Source: JAIQFF01 sp963725615 | Lineage (GTDB): Bacteria; Acidobacteriota; Terriglobia; Terriglobales; Acidobacteriaceae | DNA: 64,000 nucleotides | Assembly (NCBI GenBank): GCA_963725615.1 | Contig: CAVRZO010000010.1 | Location: forward strand, 1 to 64,000 | Direction of reading: 5' to 3' | In this document: positions 45,422 through 53,147 of the stretch, piece by piece | Layout: each line of letters starts with the position of its first letter | Position numbering within the stretch: the stretch's first letter is position 1 | Position numbers and translations under genes: made by a program | Notes under the pieces: generated by a model | Told to the model about the DNA's origin: nothing | Seen by the model: only the letters and a program-made list of their open reading frames with translations | The model's database searches: none

Positions 45422-45690
45422 TCGCAGAAAAAAGGAAAAGGCCGTGACATTGGTTATGCTCTAGCCGCCAGCTCCTGCGAGGAAGCTTAACAGCGTGGAC
45501 GCATGCACCATCACGGCCCCTGATGTGATCGCTGCTTTCGCAGTCCCTAACCCCAACTGCCCCTCGCAGGGCCGTCGGTTTTTTCGGGTTCGGTCGCCTT
45601 CCAGGTTGCCCCTTCCGGCGGATCACCCGGCCTACTTCAGACTGGCTAAGTTTTAATTTGAGCCAACCCTTTCGGCCGTCGACGTTGGCG
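45422..45690 (-). ncRNA. Candidate structured noncoding RNA with terminator, family unknown
   Basis: About 620 bases separate the monooxygenase and RNase H genes and contain no good gene. On the minus strand a TTGACA at 45720-45715 and a weak TAACTT at 45697-45692 (17 bases apart) predict a start near 45685. The transcript would contain several stems (GGCT/AGCC at 45662-45643; CCGG/CCGG at 45629-45614; CTGC-GAAA-GCAG near 45543-45532). It ends in a long hairpin GGCCGTGA/TCACGGCC with an inner ATGC/GCAT pair (45440-45518) followed by CTTTTCCTTTTTTC. I see no tmRNA tag, RNase P core or SRP motif. A 116-residue frame across it lacks a ribosome-binding site. Confidence 0.5.
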
Positions 45691-45932
45691 AAGTTAAATG
45701 CAATGACAGTAAATGTCAACGCCGTTTTTGTGTGCAATCACAACTTTCAATCCTGTGCAAATCGAAAATTGTAGTTGCTTGAATCAGTGATGCTTATTTG
45801 TTTTCGCGTCCTCACGATTCCTGTTTTCCACAAATTATTCCACAGCCGTCGCCGCGCGTTGCAGGCATTCGGAATAAAGAACTTGACGCAAGAGTCGTTC
45901 TGACGCATGTTGATGAGAGCGGACAACACTGG

Positions 45933-46364
45933 ATGTCGCACCTCGTAGCCTACGTGGATGGCGGATCGCTGGGGAACCCAGGGCCGTCCGGTATTGGCGT
46001 CGTAATCGAGGGTTCCGACGGCGGGACCATCCGCATTGCCCGTTGGATCGGCCGTCAGGACAACAACGTAGCCGAGTACGTCGCTCTCCTGGAAGCGTTA
46101 CAATGCGCTCGAAGCCTCAAAGCGACCGCGCTACACGTCTATTCTGACTCCCAAGTGGTCGTCCGCCAGATGCAGGGCGAGTACGCCTGCCGCAGCCCGC
46201 GCCTCTATTCCCTGCACTGGATCTGCCGCAAGCTGGCGCGCTCTTTCAAGTTCTCCATCACTCACGTCCCCCGCGAGCGCAACGCCGAGGCCAATCACCT
46301 GGCGAATTCCGCAGTCCGCGACCAGATTTCGTTGAGAACGCCGGCACCACCACGAGCCACGTAG
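45933..46364 (+). CDS. Ribonuclease HI-like protein
   Basis: A 143-residue RNase H fold. The first Asp is Asp9 in YVDGGSLGNPGPSG, Glu48 is in NNVAEYVALLEAL, and Asp72 is in YSDSQVVVRQM. The fourth acidic position, normally Asp in the REXNXXAD motif, is Asn121 (RNAEANHLAN). The first three make a complete metal site, so RNA-DNA hybrid cleavage is likely, perhaps with altered turnover. ATG 45933 has only a weak upstream site. It stands between the candidate RNA and purU. Confidence 0.87.
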   Translation: MSHLVAYVDGGSLGNPGPSGIGVVIEGSDGGTIRIARWIGRQDNNVAEYVALLEALQCARSLKATALHVYSDSQVVVRQMQGEYACRSPRLYSLHWICRKLARSFKFSITHVPRERNAEANHLANSAVRDQISLRTPAPPRAT

Positions 46365-46440
46365 GGGCGGGTCTAAATAGTTCGTTGCAGTTGCACCCTC
46401 GTCCTTGCCTCTGCTAACTTTCACGTTCGCAACCTCGCCC

Positions 46441-47295
46441 ATGTCTGAAACCGCCACGCTGCTCGTGACCTGCCCCGATCAGAAGGGTCTCGTCGCCGGA
46501 ATTTCCAACTTTATTTTTCGCAACGGAGGAAACATCCTCCAGTCGGATCAATACACGGACGTGGAAGCCGGCATCTTCCTCGCCCGCTTCGAATTTCATC
46601 TCGATGGATTCCAGATTCCTGCTGATCAGATTGCTGAGCGTTTCCGTGCGCTGGCCCAGGAATTCAGCATGAAGTTTGAGATCCATGTCAGCGACCATAT
46701 CGCCAAGGTCGCCCTGTTCGCCTCTCGTCTTCCGCATTGCCTCGAAGATCTTTTGCAACGCCAGCAGGTCGGCGAATTCAAAGCGGAAATCAGAGTGGTA
46801 GTCAGCAATCATCCCGAGGCCGGCGAAATTGCCGGCCGCTACCGCGTGCCCTTCCTGCATTTTCCCATCACTCCGGAAACCAAGAAGCGGCAGGAAGCCG
46901 AGGAAATGCGCGAGCTGCGCTCACGCGGCATTGAGTTGATCGTACTGGCCCGCTACATGCAGGTGCTGAGCGAAGACTTCATTGCCAACTATCCCAATCG
47001 CATCATCAATATTCATCATTCGTTTCTGCCCGCCTTCGTGGGAGCCAAGCCCTACCATCAGGCGTTCCTGCGCGGGGTGAAGCTGATCGGGGCCACGGGT
47101 CACTACGTGACCATGAATCTGGATGAAGGTCCAATCATCGAGCAGGAAGTTGCCCGCGTTTCTCATCGCGATTCCATCGAAGACATGATCCGCAAGGGAC
47201 GCGATCTGGAGCGTACTGTCCTCGGCCGCGCCGTACGCCTGCACCTCTGCCACCGTGTCCTGACCTACGGCAACAAGACAGTAGTTTTTGATTAA
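46441..47295 (+). CDS. purU: Formyltetrahydrofolate deformylase
   Basis: 284 residues, the usual PurU length. The N-terminal ACT domain (about 1-80: ATLLVTCPDQKGLVAGIS) is followed by the formyltransferase-fold catalytic domain. INIHHSFLPAFVGAKPYHQAF and GATGHYVTMNLDEGPIIEQEV carry the catalytic His and Asp, and Asn in VVSNHPEAG. It hydrolyses 10-formyl-THF to formate and THF, balancing one-carbon units and feeding PurT. ATG 46441 is preferred over an upstream in-frame ATG because the ACT domain begins there. Confidence 0.93.
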   Translation: MSETATLLVTCPDQKGLVAGISNFIFRNGGNILQSDQYTDVEAGIFLARFEFHLDGFQIPADQIAERFRALAQEFSMKFEIHVSDHIAKVALFASRLPHCLEDLLQRQQVGEFKAEIRVVVSNHPEAGEIAGRYRVPFLHFPITPETKKRQEAEEMRELRSRGIELIVLARYMQVLSEDFIANYPNRIINIHHSFLPAFVGAKPYHQAFLRGVKLIGATGHYVTMNLDEGPIIEQEVARVSHRDSIEDMIRKGRDLERTVLGRAVRLHLCHRVLTYGNKTVVFD

Positions 47296-47301
47296 GATCG
47301 G

Positions 47302-47727
47302 CTACGTCTGAGCACGGTTGGAGGGCAACTGCATGACGCGGAGTTTGCCGCCCAGCCAGGCGGTCGGCATCGCGGTAGCGATAAGGGCGAGCGGATACCA
47401 GTGCGGTCCCAGATCCTTATTCCAGGTGACGACGGCGCCCAGAGTACTCAGGGCAACCCCAATTAGGCCGCCCACCAAGGCGTGACCCATGGGACGGTCA
47501 GGCGCGAGCCGCGCCGTGACATAGCTTCCCACCACCCCGTAGAGAGTGCGATAAACGGTCGCGAGTACGAACAGGGCATCAGACATCCGCTGGCCCAACG
47601 CCGGGAATATGCCGGCCGCATGCAGCGCCAAGTCGGTGCCGAGTGACAGTACAACGACAACCACGAAGCCGGCGAAGAGCGCGCCGATGCTTCGTCCGAT
47701 GCGGCGCGGAGATTGGGTTTCTGTCAC
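47302..47727 (-). CDS. Small four-helix membrane protein
   Basis: 141 residues with about four transmembrane segments (20-38, 52-75, 83-102, 112-128), a basic N-terminus and a short basic end. The start is GTG at 47727 with AAGGAA 5 bases upstream. No family recognised. It is convergent with purU, with a 6-base gap, and follows the tRNA-Gln locus on the same strand. Confidence 0.65.
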   Translation of the reverse strand: MTETQSPRRIGRSIGALFAGFVVVVVLSLGTDLALHAAGIFPALGQRMSDALFVLATVYRTLYGVVGSYVTARLAPDRPMGHALVGGLIGVALSTLGAVVTWNKDLGPHWYPLALIATAMPTAWLGGKLRVMQLPSNRAQT

Positions 47728-47756
47728 GGCTATTCCTTAAGATCTTACGGTTTTGT

Positions 47757-47830
47757 TGGTTGCCCCCCAGGGATTCGAACCCCGATAAGCAGATCCAGAA
47801 TCTGCTGTCCTACCATTGAACGAGGGGGCA
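47757..47830 (-). tRNA. tRNA-Gln (anticodon CTG)
   Basis: The minus strand folds as a tRNA: acceptor TGCCCCC/GGGGGCA, D-arm GTTCAATGGTAGGAC, anticodon arm GCAGA-TTCTGGA-TCTGC with anticodon CTG, and T-arm GGGGTTCGAATCCC. The CCA end is encoded (47757-47759). It reads CAG codons. Single copy here with no neighbouring tRNA. Confidence 0.95.
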
Positions 47831-47948
47831 ACTCACGGCGAGAACGCGGAAGGATCCGCTGCCATTGATTCTATGGGCGCACGCCTTTGTGGTCAATATC
47901 GGCGGCAATGCGGAGCGGTCCAGTTTCCGCAAAAACATCCCTAACCCT

Positions 47949-48046
47949 TGTCATTCCGAAGCCTGCTGTATCGGCGAAGAGTCTGCTTTCTGCCAGCAGC
48001 GGAGCAGCAGATTCCTCGCGCGATACCGCCGCGCTTCGGAATGACA
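47949..48046. repeat. TGTCATTCCGAAGC inverted repeat
   Basis: A perfect 14-bp inverted repeat (47949-47962 with 48033-48046) around about 70 bases, related in sequence words to the element at 39402-39566. Noncoding. Confidence 0.65.
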
Positions 48047-48101
48047 ACTCTTTGGGGATTTTCAAATTACAGCAATATGGGCAATCAGAAGGTTCAGCGA
48101 A

Positions 48102-48995
48102 CTACTCAGACTTCCGCTTCACTCTCACCACCGTGATCTTGGAAAAACCTTCCTCGAAAGTCGGTGGCTTGAGCTTGGCGCTCATGCGCCGCATGACGTC
48201 GTCGGCCACAACTCGCTCCCGCTTGTGATTGCGTTCCAGGCAAACCTCCAGGGGGACGTCAAAGAACACGGCTTGTACTTCATAGCCATAGTCGTGGCCC
48301 AGCTTGATCCAGCTTTGCCGCTCGTGGGGAGTCAGGTTGGTCGCATCCACGTAGTTCAAAGGACGCTTCGCGATCAGGCGCGCTTTCAGCATGGAGCGCA
48401 GGTTGGAAAAAATCAGATCCTGAAAGCGTTGTTCCGTGGGATCGTCAAACAGCAGCGAGCGCAGCATGTCGCTCGAAAGCGGTGTGATGTTGTGCCGTTT
48501 GAACCAGGAGCTCTTTCCCGATCCCGGCAGCCCGATGGCGAGAACCAGAGTACCCTTTGAAGCTCGCGGCGGCGCGGCCGGCGGCGCCGTCGCAGCACCC
48601 GATGTTTCGATCGCCGGAGCGGCGACCACTTGGCCATTCCCCACCTCGTCTCCGGACGGAATAGGTTTCGGAGCCTGCGCCCCGCCTCTGCCTCGTCCAC
48701 CTCTTCCCCGCCGCCGTCGGCGGCGCGGGTCGCTGCTTCCCTCCGGACGCGGGGTTCGCGGTGGCATGGCGCGGGCTTCGGCAGGCTGGACAATAGACGG
48801 AACATCGGGCGCGGACCGCGCTTCAATCTCCGGTTCGGCGGCTTCTGGTTCGGCTAATATTTTTGGAGCCGCGGAGGCAGGAGCCTCAGGGGCATCGTAA
48901 TACGCGGGTTGCAGCGGGGCTTGGGCAGGCTCGCTCTTACCGGTTTCCGTGTTCTTTTTGGGGCGCTTGAGACGATCGCGCATCCACTTGCGCAT
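48102..48995 (-). CDS. P-loop polynucleotide-kinase-like ATPase with Arg/Gly-rich N-terminal region
   Basis: 297 residues. About the first 145 are low-complexity: Ala/Pro/Glu, then a basic RRRRRRGRGGRGRGG block (91-105) likely to bind nucleic acid. The C-terminal ~150 residues are an AAA/P-loop kinase. Walker A GLPGSGKS is at 155-162, the SSDMLR motif (Asp176, Arg179) matches the catalytic Asp/Arg of T4-type polynucleotide kinases, and the arginine-rich lid RNHKRERVV is at 255-263. It probably phosphorylates RNA or DNA 5'-OH ends or a related small substrate. Upstream of GH42, possibly co-oriented but separated by a repeat. Confidence 0.8.
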   Translation of the reverse strand: MRKWMRDRLKRPKKNTETGKSEPAQAPLQPAYYDAPEAPASAAPKILAEPEAAEPEIEARSAPDVPSIVQPAEARAMPPRTPRPEGSSDPRRRRRRGRGGRGRGGAQAPKPIPSGDEVGNGQVVAAPAIETSGAATAPPAAPPRASKGTLVLAIGLPGSGKSSWFKRHNITPLSSDMLRSLLFDDPTEQRFQDLIFSNLRSMLKARLIAKRPLNYVDATNLTPHERQSWIKLGHDYGYEVQAVFFDVPLEVCLERNHKRERVVADDVMRRMSAKLKPPTFEEGFSKITVVRVKRKSE

Positions 48996-49080
48996 GTTTG
49001 GTTTGTAACACAGCTACATAGCGCAGGCAATCGAGGCCGGCAGGAAACGTACCAAGGCTGCCAGCCTGTTACGAATGGTG

Positions 49081-49184
49081 GTGTGGGGCGGGCGCGCTCG
49101 CCGGCCTGAGGCATACAGCTTCCTTGCAGTTTGAAAAAAATTTCGATGCGCTCCCGGCATTGGCGGGCGAGGCCCGCCCCACAC
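49081..49184. repeat. GTGTGGGGCGGGC inverted repeat
   Basis: A perfect 13-bp arm pair (49081-49093 with 49172-49184), extended by GCTCGCC/GGCGGGCGAG. Intergenic between two minus-strand genes; noncoding. Confidence 0.65.
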
Positions 49185-49193
49185 AAGACAAAC

Positions 49194-51335
49194 CTAGGCC
49201 AAGACCTGTACGCCGTATCCGCTTACATCGATTTTTCCCGTATGGGTCTTCCCGGTCAGCAGATCGGTAAAAGTTTTGGGGATACTCACGCTTTGCGAAA
49301 CGGCGGTATGGTTCAGCACAAATAACCACTGCTTCTCCCCTGCCCGGCGCACCGTTACCTCGACGCCCGGCGGGACCTCGAGCGGCGGCTTGATGCCCGC
49401 CAATCCGGAAAGAGTTCGAAGCACTCGGGCCAGGCTCACAGCATCCAGGTCGGCGCCGATGTATACGGCCTTCCCCGAGCCCACGGTGTTCATCGTGATC
49501 GCTGCTTCCCCGGCGTGTGAGCCCTTGGTGTACGAAGCCAGCACCTCAGCTCCCGTCGGTTGGAGGATGTCCGTCCACAGGCCGCATTCCCCGTCCGGCC
49601 CTGCCAGTGCGGGCGCGAACTTCACTGCATTCTTTGCCGAGTAAATCGGTACGTAGTCCGCGACCGTCACTCCCATGACATCTCGAAGCAATCCGGGCAG
49701 CGGCGTGCGCACGATCTGGCTGCTCACGGTTTTCACGCCGAGCCTGAAGTTGGTCACAAACATCCCGCCACCTTGCACAAAGCTCTTGATCTTCGCGGCT
49801 TGCTTTTCCGACATCACATAAGCGAGCGGGGCGAACACGATCTTGTACGGCGACAGGTCAGCCTCGGGAGCGATCACATCAATGCCCGTGTGGCTCGCGC
49901 TTATGGCTCCGTACCAGGACGTGACCTGGGTCATGTAGTCCAGCGCGTAATGGCCCGGCTGAATTTTGACCGCCCAGCTGCAGTCGTAGTCAAAGACCAG
50001 CGCCGTCTGCGCTGCGTATTGCGAATACAGGACCTCCTGCCCCAGCGCCTTCAGCTCTTTCACCGTCTGCCTGATTTCCTCATAGGCCGGGCTCTTCGAG
50101 CGATCGTGGTTCAGGATGCCGTGCCAATATTCTTCGGCTCCGAAGGTGGCCGTGTCCCAACGGAAGTAATTGATCCCCATCGCTCCGTGCGCGATCCCCT
50201 GATAGGTCCAGAGCCTGACTTGGCCCGCCTCCGGCTGGGGAGCAAAAGTTCTCTGCCCCGCCTTTCCCGATTGCTCTTCCATGATCATGAAGGGTTCGCC
50301 ACCCTTCACGCTGCGCGCTAAGTCATGTCCCAGCGAGATGGTGGTTGCGATGCCGTCAGACGAAGGAGGCTTACCTTCTTGAGCCATCAGCATGTCAAAA
50401 AAACCGGGATAGTTGTCGAAAGCTGCGAAATCGAGTTTCGCGTAGAGATCGCGCATGTCAATCGTGTCGACTAGTCCGACATTGTTGGTGGTCACGAAAT
50501 GCGTGGGACACATCTGGCGCAGCATCGTCAGCTGTTCTTCCGTGAAAGATACGTTGGCGTAGGACTGGTAGCGATCGTAGTCCAGCGCCAGCCCCGGATT
50601 GGGGTCGCCGCCGGACAGCAGCGGCACCGGAACCTGGGAAAAATCGGTGTAGGTCTGGCTCCAGAAAACCGTTCCCCAACTCTGATTCAGGTTGTCCAGC
50701 GTGCTGTACTTGGTGCGAAGCCAGCTCTGAAATCCCGCCTGACAGAAGTTGCAGTAGCAACGCAGCGACGATCCCAGCGTCAACTCGTTGTCAATCTGCC
50801 AGCCGATTACTCCAGGGTTGTCGGTGAACTTCTTGGCCATCTGGGTGGCGATGGCTAATGACAGCTTGCGATAGACGGGGTTCGTGGGGCAGGTAAATCG
50901 CCGCCCTCCGGGACGCAACCGCTGTCCCTGCGCATTCACTTCGAAGATGTCGGGATACTTCGCACTCAGCCACGGCGGCGGCGCTGCCGATGGCGTGCCA
51001 AGAATCACGCCGATGTTGTGTTTGTGCAGGATCTCAACGGCGCGATGCAGCCAGCCAAACTCGAACTTACCTTCTGAAGGTTCCATCAGGGCCCAGGCAA
51101 ATTCGGCAATGCGCACGTTGGTGAAACCCATGTCCGACATCATCCGGGAGTCTTCTTCCCAGAGAGCCTCCGGCGTCTGGTCGGGATAGTAGTCCACGCC
51201 CAGCAGGATCTGTCCGCTCGGGGAGCTGCCCGCGAAATTCGGTACAGCGCGGGCCCACAAGGGAAGCCGAATGCTCGCAGCGCTCATCAATGCGAAGGCG
51301 CCGCCAAGAAATTCACGCCGGGTCGGAGACGTCAA
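49194..51335 (-). CDS. GH42 beta-galactosidase, TAT-exported
   Basis: 713 residues. A twin-arginine signal (TRREFLGGAFALMSAAS) is followed by a GH42 barrel. The acid/base Glu184 is in GWQIDNELTLG, the nucleophile is in FMIMEEQSGKAG (Glu353/354), and a four-Cys metal site is formed by Cys149 and CYCNFC at 193-198. Trimerisation and C-terminal sandwich domains follow. The TTG start at 51335 has GGAGG 7 bases upstream, a clear site. It would hydrolyse beta-galactosides or related plant galactans in the periplasm. Confidence 0.92.
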   Translation of the reverse strand: MTSPTRREFLGGAFALMSAASIRLPLWARAVPNFAGSSPSGQILLGVDYYPDQTPEALWEEDSRMMSDMGFTNVRIAEFAWALMEPSEGKFEFGWLHRAVEILHKHNIGVILGTPSAAPPPWLSAKYPDIFEVNAQGQRLRPGGRRFTCPTNPVYRKLSLAIATQMAKKFTDNPGVIGWQIDNELTLGSSLRCYCNFCQAGFQSWLRTKYSTLDNLNQSWGTVFWSQTYTDFSQVPVPLLSGGDPNPGLALDYDRYQSYANVSFTEEQLTMLRQMCPTHFVTTNNVGLVDTIDMRDLYAKLDFAAFDNYPGFFDMLMAQEGKPPSSDGIATTISLGHDLARSVKGGEPFMIMEEQSGKAGQRTFAPQPEAGQVRLWTYQGIAHGAMGINYFRWDTATFGAEEYWHGILNHDRSKSPAYEEIRQTVKELKALGQEVLYSQYAAQTALVFDYDCSWAVKIQPGHYALDYMTQVTSWYGAISASHTGIDVIAPEADLSPYKIVFAPLAYVMSEKQAAKIKSFVQGGGMFVTNFRLGVKTVSSQIVRTPLPGLLRDVMGVTVADYVPIYSAKNAVKFAPALAGPDGECGLWTDILQPTGAEVLASYTKGSHAGEAAITMNTVGSGKAVYIGADLDAVSLARVLRTLSGLAGIKPPLEVPPGVEVTVRRAGEKQWLFVLNHTAVSQSVSIPKTFTDLLTGKTHTGKIDVSGYGVQVLA

Positions 51336-51428
51336 AGTAGGACCTCCTCCTCGTTACCGCGCACATTCTCGACTCAAGTACGAGGGGTGTCAAGAAAACA
51401 GTCTCGTGTGGGTGGAATGTATTTGTCT

Positions 51429-51569
51429 GTGTGGTCGCGGGCGACCCGCCCGCGCGCCGTCGCAAGCTCCCGAGTCGGGGATGAAAGGAACAATGGCTTC
51501 CACCGCTGGGTTTCCTGAAATTTAGTGGCCCTTCATGCGACTACGCGGGCGGGTCGCCCGCGTCCACAC
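51429..51569. repeat. GCGGGCGACCCGCCCGCG inverted repeat
   Basis: A 26-base arm (51429-51454) pairs with 51544-51569 with one mismatch; each arm is itself a hairpin (GCGGGCGACCCGCCCGC). Related hairpin words recur at 53084-53102. Lies upstream of the PPOX-like gene. Confidence 0.65.
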
Positions 51570-51600
51570 ATTCCACACCGCGCCCGCGTACAATATCGCT

Positions 51601-51960
51601 ATGCCGATTCCGTCTCAAATCAAGGGACAGAAATACATATCGCTTGCCAGCTTGCGAAAAAGCGGCGATCCCGTCTACACCCCGGTGTGGTTCGGCGAGA
51701 AAGATGGCAAGCTCTACGTGATGACCCGCAGCGACTCCGGCAAGTACAAACGAATCAGAAACAACCCCAAAGTTCGAATCGCTCCGTGCACCATGCGTGG
51801 AAAAATCACTGGCCCCGAGTTTGCGGCGACGGTCCGGATGCTTCCGCCGGAAGACTGGCCGCCGGCCCGTGAAACCATCAGGCGAAAATATTGGCTGGCT
51901 CGTATCCCGTTCTTCTGGAGCAAGCAGAACGTCTATCTGGAAATCGAAGTCGCGACATAG
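51601..51960 (+). CDS. PPOX-class (F420/FMN-type) oxidoreductase-like protein
   Basis: 119 residues of the pyridoxamine 5'-phosphate oxidase split-barrel fold: YISLASLRKSGDPVYTPVWF, DGKLYVMTRSDSGKYKRIRNNPKVRIAP and KYWLARIPFFW. This pattern is typical of proteins annotated as PPOX-class F420-dependent; cofactor use is not proven. ATG 51601 has no ribosome-binding site, but TACAAT at 51588-51593 ends seven bases before it, so the mRNA may be leaderless. The substrate is unknown. Confidence 0.8.
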   Translation: MPIPSQIKGQKYISLASLRKSGDPVYTPVWFGEKDGKLYVMTRSDSGKYKRIRNNPKVRIAPCTMRGKITGPEFAATVRMLPPEDWPPARETIRRKYWLARIPFFWSKQNVYLEIEVAT

Positions 51961-52065
51961 CGCATTCCTTCCTTTGCCCAATTGGCGCATTCTTCGCTTC
52001 CCTGTTAACATTTTCTTTCCACTTACAGGTCAGGCAATTTCCCACACCAAATTTTCGGAGGCGAA

Positions 52066-53076
52066 ATGGCAATTAAGGTAGCTATCAACGGATTCGGACG
52101 CATCGGGCGAAACGTGCTCCGAGCTTCGCTCAATGACAGCAATATCGAATTCGTGGCGGTGAACGATCTTACCGACCCCAAGACTCTGGCCCACCTGCTG
52201 AAATACGATTCCATCCTGGGCAATCTGCCGCACAAAATCACTGCCGGCGAGGACAGCATCTCGATCGGCGACAAGAAGATCAAGGTATTCAAGGAACGTG
52301 ACCCCGGGAAACTACCCTGGGAGTCCGTCGGCGCCCAGGTCGTCGTCGAATCGACCGGTCACTTCACCGATGCCAACGAGGCGAAAAAGCATATGCGTGG
52401 ACCGGTCAAGAAAGTGATCATTTCGGCGCCGGCGAAGAACGAAGATGTAACCCTCGTCCTGGGCGTGAATGAAGGCGTGTACGATGCCGCCAAGCATCAC
52501 ATCATTTCCAATGCCTCCTGCACGACCAATTGCCTGGCGCCGATCGCCAAAGTGATCAATGACAATTTCAAGATCGTCTGCGGCACCATGACCACGATCC
52601 ACTCGTACACCAACGACCAGGTGATCCTTGATTTCCCACACAAAGATCTGCGCCGAGCCCGGGCTGCCGCCATCAACATGATTCCGACCACGACCGGTGC
52701 GGCCAAGGCTTTGAAGCTGGTGATCCCCGAACTGGCCGGCAAACTCGACGGTTTCTCCATGCGGGTGCCGACGCCCAATGTTTCGGTCGTCGACCTGGTG
52801 GTTTTCGTGGAGAAGAAAACGACGAAAGAAGAAGTGAATGCCGCTCTTAAAAAAGCGTCCGAGAGTGGCCCGCTGAAGGGTTATCTGGGCTACGAAGAAC
52901 AGGAACTAGTCTCCTCAGACTTCAAGGCCGACGGCCGTTCTTCCATCGTCGACGCGCCGTCTACTCTGGTGGTTGGCGGCAATTGCGTGAAAGTGATCTC
53001 GTGGTACGACAACGAATGGGGATATTCGTGCCGCGTCCGTGATTTGATCAACTATCTGGGAAGCAAGGGCCTGTAG
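52066..53076 (+). CDS. gapA: Glyceraldehyde-3-phosphate dehydrogenase
   Basis: A 336-residue type I GAPDH. The NAD-binding motif is INGFGRIGRNVLR, catalytic Cys152 is in SNASCTTNCLAP, and His179 is in TIHSYTND. Full length, NAD-type. It oxidises glyceraldehyde-3-phosphate to 1,3-bisphosphoglycerate. GGAGG is 4 bases before the ATG. First gene of gapA-pgk-tpiA-tRNA-Leu-secG, a common order in Acidobacteria. It would handle triose from the KDPG aldolase encoded elsewhere in this window. Confidence 0.97.
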   Translation: MAIKVAINGFGRIGRNVLRASLNDSNIEFVAVNDLTDPKTLAHLLKYDSILGNLPHKITAGEDSISIGDKKIKVFKERDPGKLPWESVGAQVVVESTGHFTDANEAKKHMRGPVKKVIISAPAKNEDVTLVLGVNEGVYDAAKHHIISNASCTTNCLAPIAKVINDNFKIVCGTMTTIHSYTNDQVILDFPHKDLRRARAAAINMIPTTTGAAKALKLVIPELAGKLDGFSMRVPTPNVSVVDLVVFVEKKTTKEEVNAALKKASESGPLKGYLGYEEQELVSSDFKADGRSSIVDAPSTLVVGGNCVKVISWYDNEWGYSCRVRDLINYLGSKGL

Positions 53077-53083
53077 CTCACTG

Positions 53084-53137
53084 CGCGGGCGAGTCGCCCG
53101 CGACCACGCAAGCCTGGGGGCGGCAAGGCGCCGCCCC
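53084..53137 (+). promoter_or_regulatory. Two tandem hairpins between gapA and pgk
   Basis: CGCGGGCG/CGCCCGCG at 53084-53102 and GGGGCGGC/GCCGCCCC at 53117-53137, in the 71-base gap between the stop of gapA and the start of pgk. GC-rich, no T-tract, so more likely mRNA stability or processing elements than terminators; they may uncouple gapA and pgk levels. Confidence 0.5.
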
Positions 53138-53147
53138 AGAGGAAGTC

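Noticed and set aside
45387..45737. 116-residue minus-strand frame across the candidate RNA
   Set aside because: TTG start without ribosome-binding site, Arg/Lys-rich composition of a chance frame, and it covers several strong stems and a terminator.
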